Positions 1 through 7,212 of a DNA stretch of 19,358 nucleotides are shown here, piece by piece. How positions within the stretch are numbered: the stretch's first letter is position 1; the number at the start of each line of letters is the position of its first letter. The stretch spans positions 7,411-26,768 of the forward strand of contig PMCC01000020.1 in the NCBI GenBank assembly GCA_003155275.1, given 5' to 3'. Position numbers and translations under genes: made by a program. Source of the stretch: Actinomycetota bacterium (lineage in GTDB: Bacteria; Actinomycetota; Humimicrobiia; Humimicrobiales; Humimicrobiaceae). Below the pieces are notes generated by a model. The model saw only the letters and a list, made by a program, of their open reading frames with translations. It was not told the origin of the DNA and did not search any database.

Positions 1-651
1 ATAAGGATAAGAGATGAGCTTGTTTCTATTTTGCAGGAAGTTAACCCGTGGGTTGCATTAAAACGGCTGTATGAACTCAACGCCCTTAAAAAAATCGGTT
101 TGGACATTGATGTTGACGAAGTTTTCATAAAACAGGTAAAAAAAATCGGGGACAAATTTGAAGAATTCAGTTCCTGCCGGGATAAAAGCGCAGAAATCTG
201 GAGGATGATTTTGATTGTTATTATGCTGAACGATAAAGATGAGCAGATTGTAGACTTCTGCCGGGAAATGAAAATAAAAAATAATGATAGGGAAATAATA
301 AGGCAATCGGTTAAAAAATATCCTGAGCTTAACAGACAGCTTGAAAAAAGAGCGGCCAACAACTCGTTTCTATACAGCAATTTAAATGGGGTGCCGGATG
401 AGCTAAAGATAATAATAAGCGCTGTCAGCAAAAACCATTATGACAATGTACTGCGCTATTTTACAAGGCTTAAATATATTAAAGTGGAAATAACGGGTGA
501 AGATCTTAAATCTCTAAACTACAAACCTTCAAAGGATTATAAAGTCGTATTTGACAGGATAATGCAGGCAAAGCTTGATGGCAAGATCCATACTAAGAAA
601 GAAGAGCTAATGCTTGCTGAAGAGATCCTGGCGGAGCTTTCCGCCTTATAA
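1..651 (+). CDS. CCA tRNA nucleotidyltransferase / poly(A) polymerase family protein, C-terminal part (5' truncated)
   Basis: The reading frame is open from base 1 and ends at TAA 649-651, so only the last ~216 residues are present. No catalytic head (nucleotidyltransferase GxD/DxD motifs) is visible. The visible part resembles the all-alpha RNA-binding half of class II CCA-adding enzymes/poly(A) polymerases. It starts RIRDEL...VALKRLYELNALKKI, which is like the domain that follows the head. Near the end it has ITGEDLKSLNYKPS...KLDGKIHTKKEEL, the usual closing motif (ITGxDLxxLGxxPGP...DGxxxxREEE). The family adds or repairs the 3' CCA of tRNA, or adds A-tails to RNA. Some members also carry DHH and CBS domains upstream; whether this one does cannot be seen. 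A TTG at 31 is only an internal codon. The family is fairly sure; the choice between CCA-adding and poly(A) activity is open. Confidence 0.8.
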   Translation: MRIRDELVSILQEVNPWVALKRLYELNALKKIGLDIDVDEVFIKQVKKIGDKFEEFSSCRDKSAEIWRMILIVIMLNDKDEQIVDFCREMKIKNNDREIIRQSVKKYPELNRQLEKRAANNSFLYSNLNGVPDELKIIISAVSKNHYDNVLRYFTRLKYIKVEITGEDLKSLNYKPSKDYKVVFDRIMQAKLDGKIHTKKEELMLAEEILAELSAL

Positions 652-657
652 TTAATA

Positions 658-686
658 TTGTATAATATTTAATAATTATGTATAAT
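658..686 (+). promoter_or_regulatory. Candidate sigma-70-type promoter for argJ
   Basis: A perfect -10 hexamer TATAAT lies at 681-686. TTGTAT at 658-663, 17 bp upstream, is a poor -35 (TTG only). A second TATAAT at 661-666 sits in the same very AT-rich gap, so the exact start is uncertain. The gap between the previous stop (651) and argJ (785) fits an independent promoter. Confidence 0.35.
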
Positions 687-784
687 ATGCAGAATTTATA
701 TATAAACAGGTTTCAGTTAAAAGGTAATATTATTAAGTTTTAAATATTTTTTATAAATTTTTTAAGAGGAAAAAATACCAAAAG

Positions 785-2029
785 ATGAGCGATAATACAG
801 ATAAAAAAAAGAATGAAATAAAAATAATTGAAAATGGGACGATAACTTCTGTTCCGGGAGTCCTTACATCTTCATGCCACTGTGGAATAAGAAAATCAAA
901 AGATGATTTAAGTATAATTTTCGTTCCAGGCGTCACTGCATGCAGCGGTGTGTTTACTACAAATAAGTTTGCAGCCGCTCCAGTGGTCGTTTCAAGGCAG
1001 CAGTTGAACAAAAACAGGAATATAAATGCAATAATTATAAACAGCGGCATAGCTAACGCCTGCACGGGAGAACTTGGAATAGAGAACGCCAAAAAGACAT
1101 TAAAGCTCGCAGCACAGTATCTGAAGATCTCCGAAGCAAATATAATGGTTTCATCCACTGGAAGAATTGGGAGGCAACTTCCACTTGACAAGATAGATAA
1201 GGGCCTGGCTTTTTGCAGCATGCACTTAGACCAGGAAGGCGGTCATAACACTGCAAAAGCAATTTTGACAATTGACAAACATCCCAAAGAATTTGCTGTG
1301 ATATTTGAATTTGATGGTAAGGAAGTATTCTTGGGCGGCATAGCCAAAGGTTCAGTAATGGTTGAACCCAATATGGCTACCACACTTTCCTTTATGGCAA
1401 CGAATGCAAAAATAAAACCCAAGCTTTTAGATGAATTGCTTTTTGAGTGTGTGGATTCAACATTTAATTGCATCACAACCGACGGCTGCCAGAGCACAAA
1501 TGACATGGCTCTTATTATAGCAAATGGTGCCAGTACTGTGGAAATCACAAAAGAAAATGAGGGCTTATATACTGTTTTTAAACAATCTCTTCTTTTGCTT
1601 CTTCAAAATTTGTCAATGAAAGTTGTTGAAGACGGGGAAGGTGCAACCAAGGTAGTCGAGATAAATATAACTGGCGCTGCAGACAAAAATGCAGCCAGGG
1701 CAATAGGCAAAAAGATTGCAAATTCCATCCTTTTTAAATCTGCAATGTATGGGGAAGATATTAACTGGGGAAGGATTGCTGCAGCTATTGGCTCGATTGA
1801 TAACAATATTGATGCTTCAAAAATAGATATCTCCTGCAGTAATATATATGTAATGAAGGCTGGTATGTCTGTTGATTTTGATGAGGGGCACGCAAACAGC
1901 ATGCTGAAGGAAAGATATATAAGTTTTAATATAAACCTGAATTGTGGCCAGCAGTCTGCGCGCATACTGACTAATGACATTACATATGAATACATCAAGC
2001 TAAATGCTTTTTACAAGAAGCAGCAATAA
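785..2029 (+). CDS. argJ: Glutamate N-acetyltransferase / amino-acid N-acetyltransferase (ArgJ)
   Basis: ArgJ moves acetyl from N-acetylornithine to glutamate; bifunctional forms also use acetyl-CoA. This gives the cyclic arginine pathway in the cytoplasm. The protein is 414 residues, normal for the family, and belongs to the self-cleaving Ntn-type fold. Visible motifs are FTTNKFAAAPV (57-67), NSGIANACTG (86-95), STGRIG (124-129), the processing site NMATTLSF (196-203) with predicted cleavage between Ala198 and nucleophile Thr199, TTDGCQSTND in the beta chain, and YGEDINWGRI. Two motif positions differ from the forms I know: NSG-I-ANA instead of NSG-N-ANA, and ATTL instead of ATML at the cleavage site. 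The ATG at 785 follows AAGAGGA (764-770) at a rather long 14-nt spacing. No other arg gene is in the window. The call is near certain; mono- or bifunctionality cannot be told. Confidence 0.95.
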   Translation: MSDNTDKKKNEIKIIENGTITSVPGVLTSSCHCGIRKSKDDLSIIFVPGVTACSGVFTTNKFAAAPVVVSRQQLNKNRNINAIIINSGIANACTGELGIENAKKTLKLAAQYLKISEANIMVSSTGRIGRQLPLDKIDKGLAFCSMHLDQEGGHNTAKAILTIDKHPKEFAVIFEFDGKEVFLGGIAKGSVMVEPNMATTLSFMATNAKIKPKLLDELLFECVDSTFNCITTDGCQSTNDMALIIANGASTVEITKENEGLYTVFKQSLLLLLQNLSMKVVEDGEGATKVVEINITGAADKNAARAIGKKIANSILFKSAMYGEDINWGRIAAAIGSIDNNIDASKIDISCSNIYVMKAGMSVDFDEGHANSMLKERYISFNINLNCGQQSARILTNDITYEYIKLNAFYKKQQ

Positions 2030-2052
2030 CCTGGTGAATATATATTGCTGCT
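2019..2052. terminator. Inverted repeat joining two convergent stop regions (possible bidirectional terminator)
   Basis: The arms AGCAGCAATA (2019-2028) and TATTGCTGCT (2043-2052) are a perfect 10-bp inverted repeat with a 14-nt loop. The arms include the last codons and part of the stop codons of both argJ (+) and the activase (-). There is no clean T-run after either arm, so it is only partly like an intrinsic terminator. Its position between convergent genes makes a 3'-end hairpin for both transcripts likely. Confidence 0.5.
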
Positions 2053-2833
2053 ATTCCTTTGGGTAACCTAAAAGAGCAGCACCTAGAGCGCCAGTTATCT
2101 GCGGTTCTTCCGGAACCTTTATCTTAAGGTTTAATCTTTCCTCAAGAGCACTGACAACAGCAAGGTTTTTTGCAACTCCGCCTGTCATGCAAACCGGCCC
2201 TTCAAGCCCTACTCTTTCAACCATTGAGATTATCCTGCCGGTGATGGAATAGACAAGGCCTTTGACTATGCTGTTTTTGGCAACCCCATGCCCGATAAGT
2301 GAAACAATCTCAGACTCAGCAAAAACTGTGCATGTTGAGGAGATATCGACCTTCTGGCTTGTACCGGCAAAGATTTTGGCAAAATCCCTTATATCTATAT
2401 CCAGCGCCCTCGCCATGACTTCAAGAAACCGTCCGGTGCCGGCAGCGCATTTATCATTCATTAAAAAATCTATGGGGTTTCCTTTACTGTCAAGTTTAAT
2501 GACCTTGCTGTCCTGGCCGCCTATATCTATAACGGTCTTGATGTCGGGGAAATAATGGACCACGCCCCTTGCATGACAGCTTATCTCAGTTATATTTTTT
2601 GTGGCAAACGGGATATTTAATCTGCCATAACCTGTGGCCACAACTGATGACATGTCACTTGCTCCAAGCCCCGATTTTTCCAGAGCCCGGTTAAAAACAT
2701 TTGTAGCGGCTTCTTTGCTGTCTCCGCCAGTAGGCGTTATTATATATGCAACTATTTCAAACTTTCCATCCTGCCTGTTAAGTATTACCGCTTCCGCCGA
2801 TACCGAGCCCACATCTATTCCGCAAGTGTACAT
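2051..2833 (-). CDS. 2-hydroxyacyl-CoA dehydratase activase (BadF/BadG/BcrA/BcrD ATPase family, HgdC-like)
   Basis: This is an ASKHA-fold ATPase that, by family knowledge, uses ATP hydrolysis and a dimer-bridging [4Fe-4S] cluster to fire a low-potential electron into the dehydratase. It has 260 residues, the usual size. The N-terminal phosphate loop is GIDVGSVSAEAVIL (5-18) and the second is DIGGQDSKVI (103-112). The cluster cysteines are Cys129 (MNDKCAAGTGRFLE) and Cys168 (STCTVFAESE), spaced 39 as in the characterised activators. A third glycine-rich ATP-site motif is MTGGVAKN (216-223), and the end TGALGAALLG is typical. The start is set by AAAGGA just upstream of the ATG. It is the last gene of the minus-strand operon, 23 bp behind the 468-residue subunit, which is its probable partner. 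Confidence 0.93.
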   Translation of the reverse strand: MYTCGIDVGSVSAEAVILNRQDGKFEIVAYIITPTGGDSKEAATNVFNRALEKSGLGASDMSSVVATGYGRLNIPFATKNITEISCHARGVVHYFPDIKTVIDIGGQDSKVIKLDSKGNPIDFLMNDKCAAGTGRFLEVMARALDIDIRDFAKIFAGTSQKVDISSTCTVFAESEIVSLIGHGVAKNSIVKGLVYSITGRIISMVERVGLEGPVCMTGGVAKNLAVVSALEERLNLKIKVPEEPQITGALGAALLGYPKE

Positions 2834-2856
2834 AAAAATCCTTTCAGGTAATTGAT

Positions 2857-4263
2857 TTAATATTGATATCTGGCATCAACGATTTCCATAAAACCCTGCA
2901 GCCTTGTAAGCATCTGCCCTTCTGACGAATTGTTTTTATTTAAGCAGTCACCATCAAGCAGAAGCATCGGTATATCCTGTTCCTTCAGGCTGTCTTTTAT
3001 TATTCTTGCACCTCCGTTGCTGTGCCGGCATCCCCAATGGGCAAACATGATGACTCCATCCACATTAAAATCCTTTGCCATTTTCAATATTGCATTTACC
3101 CTGTTTTGCACGCTTCCGTTTAAGGGATGAGAAAGCATTTTTATAGCAAGGCTTTCAAAGGGCTTCTCAGGATCAAGCACCGGCCAATATACATTGCTGA
3201 TCTCCTCAAAAACAACCTTATAATTATTATTCTCAAGCAGGTTGAAAAGGTTATTGTTATAATACGGTTTCAAGTGCAGCCAGAGGATTTTTTTAACTTT
3301 ATCGCTGCCGGCATTGCCACTGCTGCTGCTTAAATTATTGTTATTAATGTTGATGCTGTTTACATTGCTAACACTTGTCCAGCCGCCGCCAATCCTTCTA
3401 ATGCCGGTGTTTTTTATATTGCCTCTTTTCTGTTTCTTCAGAAACCCGTTTAATTCAAAGTACATAGTTTTATACACATCGACTGCATCTTTGGTCCCTG
3501 CAAGACCGTGAAAAGGCAGGATAAAGTTAAGGCCGTCAAAGCCCTTCGGGTACATGCAGAGCTCTTTTCTGATGTCGCTTGCCTTTATTGCCCACTGCCT
3601 GAATTCATTTGACAACCTGATTGCTTTTTTAAATTTTCTAATATCAAGTTTTTTGCCAGATTTTCTGCAAATATCAACGCTTACTGATTCAAGTTGTGCT
3701 GCAAGGTATTTTATTGATGATTCATCATTATCATAGGGCGTATCGATAAGGTAATAGTTATCCTCCAGGCCGAATTTTTTAGCATCCATATAGAATGTCT
3801 TCTGGGCGGCATCACATGCAAGATTGGAGCATATGAGAAAATTAGGGACCGGAAAAATATCAAGTTCCACTGCGCCTGAAGCGCTTCTGTGGAATGTGCA
3901 AAGATCCGGCGTGTACCATCTTGCAGAAGCTTCTTTTAATGTCCTGTCTGCAATTCCTAATCCACCGGTAAATCCACCCATTACCTCCGGCAAAAAGGGA
4001 GCCAAATCAAGTGCATGAAACATCTCATAGGGCAGAAAAAGTGAACCGTAAGCCACAGTGTTTTTAGGGTTGTAAGAGCAGCTAATACTCTTTATGGTTG
4101 CGATATTAAGATATTTGTCAGACCTGGAAGAAAAGGTGGCGCCATATGCTGCCAAAACCGGTCTTTTACCGATTATTCTTAGAATATTCCTGATATAATT
4201 TCTGTCAAGGTTGTTCTGTATCTTTAACTTCAGGTTTTCTTTTATATTTTCTGCAATGCCCAT
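2857..4263 (-). CDS. 2-hydroxyacyl-CoA dehydratase family subunit (HgdB/BcrB-like), 468 residues
   Basis: The family catalyses radical dehydration of (R)-2-hydroxyacyl-CoA or reduction of aromatic acyl-CoA. In the characterised enzymes each subunit carries a [4Fe-4S] cluster on three cysteines. The three candidates here are Cys122 (DLCTFHRS), Cys150 (NLACDAAQK) and Cys412 (HWGCRHSNGG). The closing motif SSEGQMLTRLQGFMEIV is typical. VAYGSLFLPYEMFHAL (70-85) is the usual early (P)xE...A motif but lacks a cysteine there. The protein is longer than most subunits (about 370-430 residues). Part of the excess is an Asn/Ser/Gly-rich stretch at residues 298-320 between the two halves. The ATG is preceded by AGGAGA. 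The gene lies 22 bp after the 394-residue subunit and 23 bp before the activase. The substrate is unknown; HgdB, FldC, BcrB or another branch cannot be separated by eye. Confidence 0.88.
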   Translation of the reverse strand: MGIAENIKENLKLKIQNNLDRNYIRNILRIIGKRPVLAAYGATFSSRSDKYLNIATIKSISCSYNPKNTVAYGSLFLPYEMFHALDLAPFLPEVMGGFTGGLGIADRTLKEASARWYTPDLCTFHRSASGAVELDIFPVPNFLICSNLACDAAQKTFYMDAKKFGLEDNYYLIDTPYDNDESSIKYLAAQLESVSVDICRKSGKKLDIRKFKKAIRLSNEFRQWAIKASDIRKELCMYPKGFDGLNFILPFHGLAGTKDAVDVYKTMYFELNGFLKKQKRGNIKNTGIRRIGGGWTSVSNVNSININNNNLSSSSGNAGSDKVKKILWLHLKPYYNNNLFNLLENNNYKVVFEEISNVYWPVLDPEKPFESLAIKMLSHPLNGSVQNRVNAILKMAKDFNVDGVIMFAHWGCRHSNGGARIIKDSLKEQDIPMLLLDGDCLNKNNSSEGQMLTRLQGFMEIVDARYQY

Positions 4264-4285
4264 AACAAGTCTCCTGTGTCTAAAA

Positions 4286-5470
4286 TTAGATTATCTCCAG
4301 AAATGCCTGGATCCTGGTCTTAATCTGCCCGACTGATAAATTATTATGTTCTATTTCTATAAAAAGGCTTGGAATATTTTTATCATTTAATTTTTCCCTC
4401 AGAAGCGGATAAAAGAGAAGGGTATTATCGCAGAACTTCTGGCTTATATAAATAATTCCTTTAATTTTATTTTTTACGATATTTTTATTTATCTCTTCTA
4501 TCTTATTGTTAAGATTTGCCATCCTCATGCACTGGGGCTTGAAAAGCTGTCTTATGGCAATATCACGAAGAAGCCTGTCGATAGAGATTTCCCCGTTTGG
4601 CAGCTCCTGTTTCCTGCCAAAAATATTGGAGAAATTTCCGGATTGGATAATGTTTTCAAAATAACGGCTCGAACTGCAAAGATCATCTGCAGAAATTTTA
4701 CAGTCAAGCTCATCAAATATTTCCCATAATCTCTCTTCATCAATAAAGTTTCCAAGAATCATTATTTCAGGGATTTGTCTGCTGCCGGCGTCGCCGGATT
4801 CGATGGCGGGTGTTTCTTGATTGTGCCTTGACTGGCTTTCAATATATTCAAGATAAGACCTTAAATCGGTATTAAAGCAGCCGGGCTCTTCTGTCATTGA
4901 AGTGATAAGTATATTAAAGTAGTTTCTGGCCCCTATGACTTTTTGGTCATTTCTAAAAAAATTGCTAAGTTTTTTTAAAAGCAACCTTTTTTCGTTGCAT
5001 ATCTCCTGTGCAGATGTTAAATCAGGCAAAAGCATTTTTCTGCCACTTATTGTTTCAAGAAAAGCTGACATCTTTAAAATATTATTTGCAAAATACCTGA
5101 CTGCAAACTCGTTTTGATTTCTTGGGACATCCAGCATAAAAAAAGGCAAGTCCGGAATATACTTTGAAGCAATGTCATAAAAACGCCGCATACCGTCACA
5201 TGAATTTGTGACTATGACAGCACTTAGCTCATCTCCTGAAGCCAAAAGGTCCTCCATTGAAGATTTAATAAAAGGGCAAAAGTTTATGGGGAAATATCCT
5301 TCAGCTTTTTTTGCTTTTTGTCTTCCGGTAATCCTGACGGGCCAGAAACCATTCGCAATAATTATTTCTTCAGGGGTATAAGTGCACAGCCAACCTGCTT
5401 TGGGCAAAGCGCTGATTTTGCCGTTTTTTATAAATTGTGAAAAGGCAGGAACATTATTTTCTGTAACCAT
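4286..5470 (-). CDS. 2-hydroxyacyl-CoA dehydratase family subunit (HgdA/BcrC-like), 394 residues
   Basis: This is the second dehydratase-family subunit of the operon, expected to pair with the 468-residue one. Its candidate cluster cysteines are Cys65 (NFCPFIKSS), Cys91 (TNSCDGMRR) and Cys347 (ISQKFCDN). The spacing is close to that of known subunits, where two cysteines lie near the N-terminus and one at about residue 310-350. A fourth cysteine, Cys29, sits in the common CTYTPEEIIIANG motif near the start. The end (SVGQIKTRIQAFLEII) matches the family's S-x-GQ-x-x-TR-x-x-AF-x-E motif. The middle third (about 200-280) is poorly conserved and I recognise nothing in it. The ATG at 5470 has no clear ribosome binding site, and the gap from the lipoprotein stop is only 18 bp, so translational coupling is possible. 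Family call good, substrate unknown. Confidence 0.85.
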   Translation of the reverse strand: MVTENNVPAFSQFIKNGKISALPKAGWLCTYTPEEIIIANGFWPVRITGRQKAKKAEGYFPINFCPFIKSSMEDLLASGDELSAVIVTNSCDGMRRFYDIASKYIPDLPFFMLDVPRNQNEFAVRYFANNILKMSAFLETISGRKMLLPDLTSAQEICNEKRLLLKKLSNFFRNDQKVIGARNYFNILITSMTEEPGCFNTDLRSYLEYIESQSRHNQETPAIESGDAGSRQIPEIMILGNFIDEERLWEIFDELDCKISADDLCSSSRYFENIIQSGNFSNIFGRKQELPNGEISIDRLLRDIAIRQLFKPQCMRMANLNNKIEEINKNIVKNKIKGIIYISQKFCDNTLLFYPLLREKLNDKNIPSLFIEIEHNNLSVGQIKTRIQAFLEII

Positions 5471-5488
5471 TTAAAGTGTTAAAAACCA

Positions 5489-6061
5489 TCAACTTTCTGT
5501 TGTTATTGCTATAGTGTCTTTTGTCAATACCTGTTCATTGCGAGAAAAGTCGTCATAAATACCAACCTGGCCCCAGAAGTCTTCAATATATAGACCGTCA
5601 ATCAACCCTTTTTGTTTTCCTTCGATTGTTATCCTGACTTTCAGTATTTCTTTAAACTCTGTCAGTGTATCTACTATTGAATAAATAGCAAGCAATTCTG
5701 TCGTTGAGCTGTGGGGGATTTTCGTTGTGTCTGTTAGTATTTCTTTTGAAAAATCAACAGTAGCAAGGCCATTTGTTACAGTAACTGAATTTACTTTTAC
5801 TGTTGATGGAATTGTCGGGTACGCCTGTCCATCTGTCGGGCCTTTGATGATTTCCTGGACTATCCTTTTATAAAAATCACCATCATTGACAATAGGTCTG
5901 GCTTCCGGGGCAAGATAAGCAAGATTATCTTCGTATTTTGCAAAGTAAAGATTGACGTTTGTTTTAGGGGTACAACCTGCGCAAAAGACAATAAAAACGA
6001 TCATCACCAGAATTGATCCTGCTAACAGCATTGATGAAAATTTTTTATCTTTCTTCCACAT
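5489..6061 (-). CDS. GerMN-domain lipoprotein
   Basis: The 190-residue protein has a Lys-rich start, a hydrophobic segment (about 11-28) and a lipobox-like CAGC with Cys30 as predicted lipidated residue. The -3 Cys is unusual but the AGC core is normal. The rest is one GerMN domain: VNLYFAKYEDNL (36-47), EIIKGPTDGQAYPTIPSTVKVNSV, NGLATVDFSKEIL, and IYSIVDTLTEFKEILKVRITIEGK are its standard blocks. GerMN domains occur in GerM of spore formers, but also in many non-sporulating bacteria as cell-envelope lipoproteins of unclear role, so sporulation is not implied. AAAGGA precedes the ATG. It is the promoter-proximal gene of the minus-strand operon with the dehydratase genes. A functional link is suggested only by this arrangement. 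Confidence 0.85.
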   Translation of the reverse strand: MWKKDKKFSSMLLAGSILVMIVFIVFCAGCTPKTNVNLYFAKYEDNLAYLAPEARPIVNDGDFYKRIVQEIIKGPTDGQAYPTIPSTVKVNSVTVTNGLATVDFSKEILTDTTKIPHSSTTELLAIYSIVDTLTEFKEILKVRITIEGKQKGLIDGLYIEDFWGQVGIYDDFSRNEQVLTKDTIAITTES

Positions 6062-6303
6062 GGTTTAATTCCTTTTATACTTTTTAAAATTATTCCTGGA
6101 CTATACATCATTTTTTTATACTGCCATTATCACTCATATTGGATTTTTATTAAATACGAGCTATAAAATGTTTCCTGCCTGTGCTGCTTTAAAGAAGTAA
6201 TTCAAAATGCTTAAAAAAGGCGGGCTGGTTAAAGGGATAAATAGGGACTTATGAAAATAAAATACCAGGTTTGATTGCAGCTAAATTACAAGCTATGCCA
6301 TTT

Positions 6304-6346
6304 TGCCGGAATCCCTATAAATTTATGGACCGGCATTGGGTTTTTT
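6304..6346 (+). terminator. Terminator-like hairpin with T-run in gene-free region
   Basis: The arms TGCCG (6304-6308) and CGGCA (6331-6335) pair. TCC (6312-6314) with GGA (6327-6329) and the self-complementary ATAAATTTAT (6317-6326) extend the stem, with small internal loops. TTGGG and then six T (6341-6346) follow on the plus strand. No plus-strand gene lies just upstream, so it would end or attenuate a short unannotated RNA. Confidence 0.35.
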
Positions 6347-6349
6347 GGA

Positions 6350-6380
6350 TTGAAAAGATATCTTGAAATAGTTTTATAAA
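6350..6380 (+). promoter_or_regulatory. Candidate promoter for the histidine-phosphatase gene
   Basis: TTGAAA (6350-6355) and TATAAA (6375-6380) are good hexamers, but the spacer is 19 bp, longer than ideal. Transcription would start near 6387. That is too close for a ribosome site ahead of the TTG at 6401 but leaves a normal leader for the ATG at 6446. Confidence 0.35.
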
Positions 6381-6400
6381 ATGTTAAACTTACGCGGGAT

Positions 6401-7117
6401 TTGAGTAAGAATTATTTTAAAAAATTTTATCCGGATTTAAAAAACATGGGAGTCAAACTTTTTTTAATCAGGCACGGGCAGACAGGCGGCAATGTCCGCG
6501 GCCAATATGTGGGATCGCTTGATATTGATATGACAGAGGAGGGCCTGTTGCAAGCCAAAGCTGCCAAGCACTACCTTTCGAAAGTAAATTTTTCGAATAT
6601 CTATTCAAGTCCGCTGAAACGGGCGCTGAACACTGCAAAAATTATAGCCAAAGGCACCGGGCACGAAGTCAGGGTGATGAATGATTTAAGAGAACTTGAT
6701 TTCGGGAAATGGGAGGGCTTGAGATTTGATGAGATTAATACAATGTATAAAGAGGATTATCAGGGCTGGCTGGAAGATCCTTATAATCACCCCCCGACCG
6801 GAGGGGAAAGTTTTAATGATCTTATAGCAAGGGCGGACAAAGAGATTAAAAAGATAGTGGATGAAAATCCGGACGGTTCAAGCGTTGCAATCGTAAGCCA
6901 TGGTGGCGTAATCCTTTCGCTTATTGTAAACTGGCTGGGTATTCCATCAGGAAGATGGCGCTCTCTCATACAGAGGCAGGCTGCCATTAATGTTATTGTT
7001 CTCGACAACGGATTTCCGTATATTTCTTCCATAAATTATACGGGGCATTTAAAACCGGTTTATGACGACAGCGAAGACAAAGTAATAGAGATTTACAGCA
7101 AGATAAAACATAAATAG
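6401..7117 (+). CDS. Histidine phosphatase family protein (phosphoglycerate mutase-like)
   Basis: Counted from the TTG at 6401 the protein has 238 residues. The catalytic core is complete: Arg24-His25 (FLIRHGQT, phosphohistidine), Arg74 (SSPLKRALNTA), Glu98 (DLRELDFGKWEG) and His167 (VSHGGV). NVRGQYVGSLDIDMTEEG also follows the family pattern. The start is uncertain. The TTG lacks a proper ribosome site, and the ATG at 6446 (Met16, giving MGVKLFLIRHGQT) puts the catalytic strand at the usual distance from the N-terminus, so the shorter protein of 223 residues is plausible. Members include cofactor-dependent phosphoglycerate mutase, alpha-ribazole phosphatase (CobC) and phosphoserine phosphatase. 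The length and the GKWEG block fit the broad-specificity phosphatase branch better than a glycolytic mutase. The real substrate cannot be told, and no cobalamin genes are nearby. Confidence 0.88.
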   Translation: MSKNYFKKFYPDLKNMGVKLFLIRHGQTGGNVRGQYVGSLDIDMTEEGLLQAKAAKHYLSKVNFSNIYSSPLKRALNTAKIIAKGTGHEVRVMNDLRELDFGKWEGLRFDEINTMYKEDYQGWLEDPYNHPPTGGESFNDLIARADKEIKKIVDENPDGSSVAIVSHGGVILSLIVNWLGIPSGRWRSLIQRQAAINVIVLDNGFPYISSINYTGHLKPVYDDSEDKVIEIYSKIKHK

Positions 7118-7177
7118 TAAATAAAAGACTTTGGATATTTCAGTTTAACCGCTGCAAAAGATTTTAAATTTAACAGA

Positions 7178-7197
7178 GGCAAACCGACGGGTTAGCC
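7178..7197 (+). other. Hairpin upstream of rpsF
   Basis: GGC (7178-7180) pairs with GCC (7195-7197), and AACC (7182-7185) with GGTT (7190-7193). This leaves one A-A mismatch and a GACG loop. It is G/C-rich in an AT-rich gap, but no T-run follows. It could be the 3' end of the phosphatase transcript, or part of the rpsF leader if transcription starts upstream. Confidence 0.4.
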
Positions 7198-7212
7198 AGT
7201 TTAAAGTTCCTG

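Larger units (their letters stand above)
6062..6400. other. Gene-free divergent intergenic region
   Basis: These 339 bases separate the minus-strand GerMN operon from the plus-strand phosphatase. I see no convincing coding region. Two tiny frames (15 codons from the ATG at 6207, 7 codons from the ATG at 6252) have no family likeness. The notable content is a terminator-like hairpin at 6304-6346 (listed separately) and a loose promoter near 6350-6380. No clear promoter for the minus-strand operon was found, although it must lie here if the operon is transcribed on its own. Confidence 0.6.

Noticed and set aside
5489..6061. GerMN protein as proof of a spore former
   Set aside because: GerMN domains are widespread in non-sporulating bacteria, and no other sporulation gene is present.
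6252..6275. Seven-codon leader peptide MKIKYQV before the terminator-like hairpin
   Set aside because: There is no run of a regulatory amino acid, no alternative stem pairing, and no biosynthetic gene downstream.
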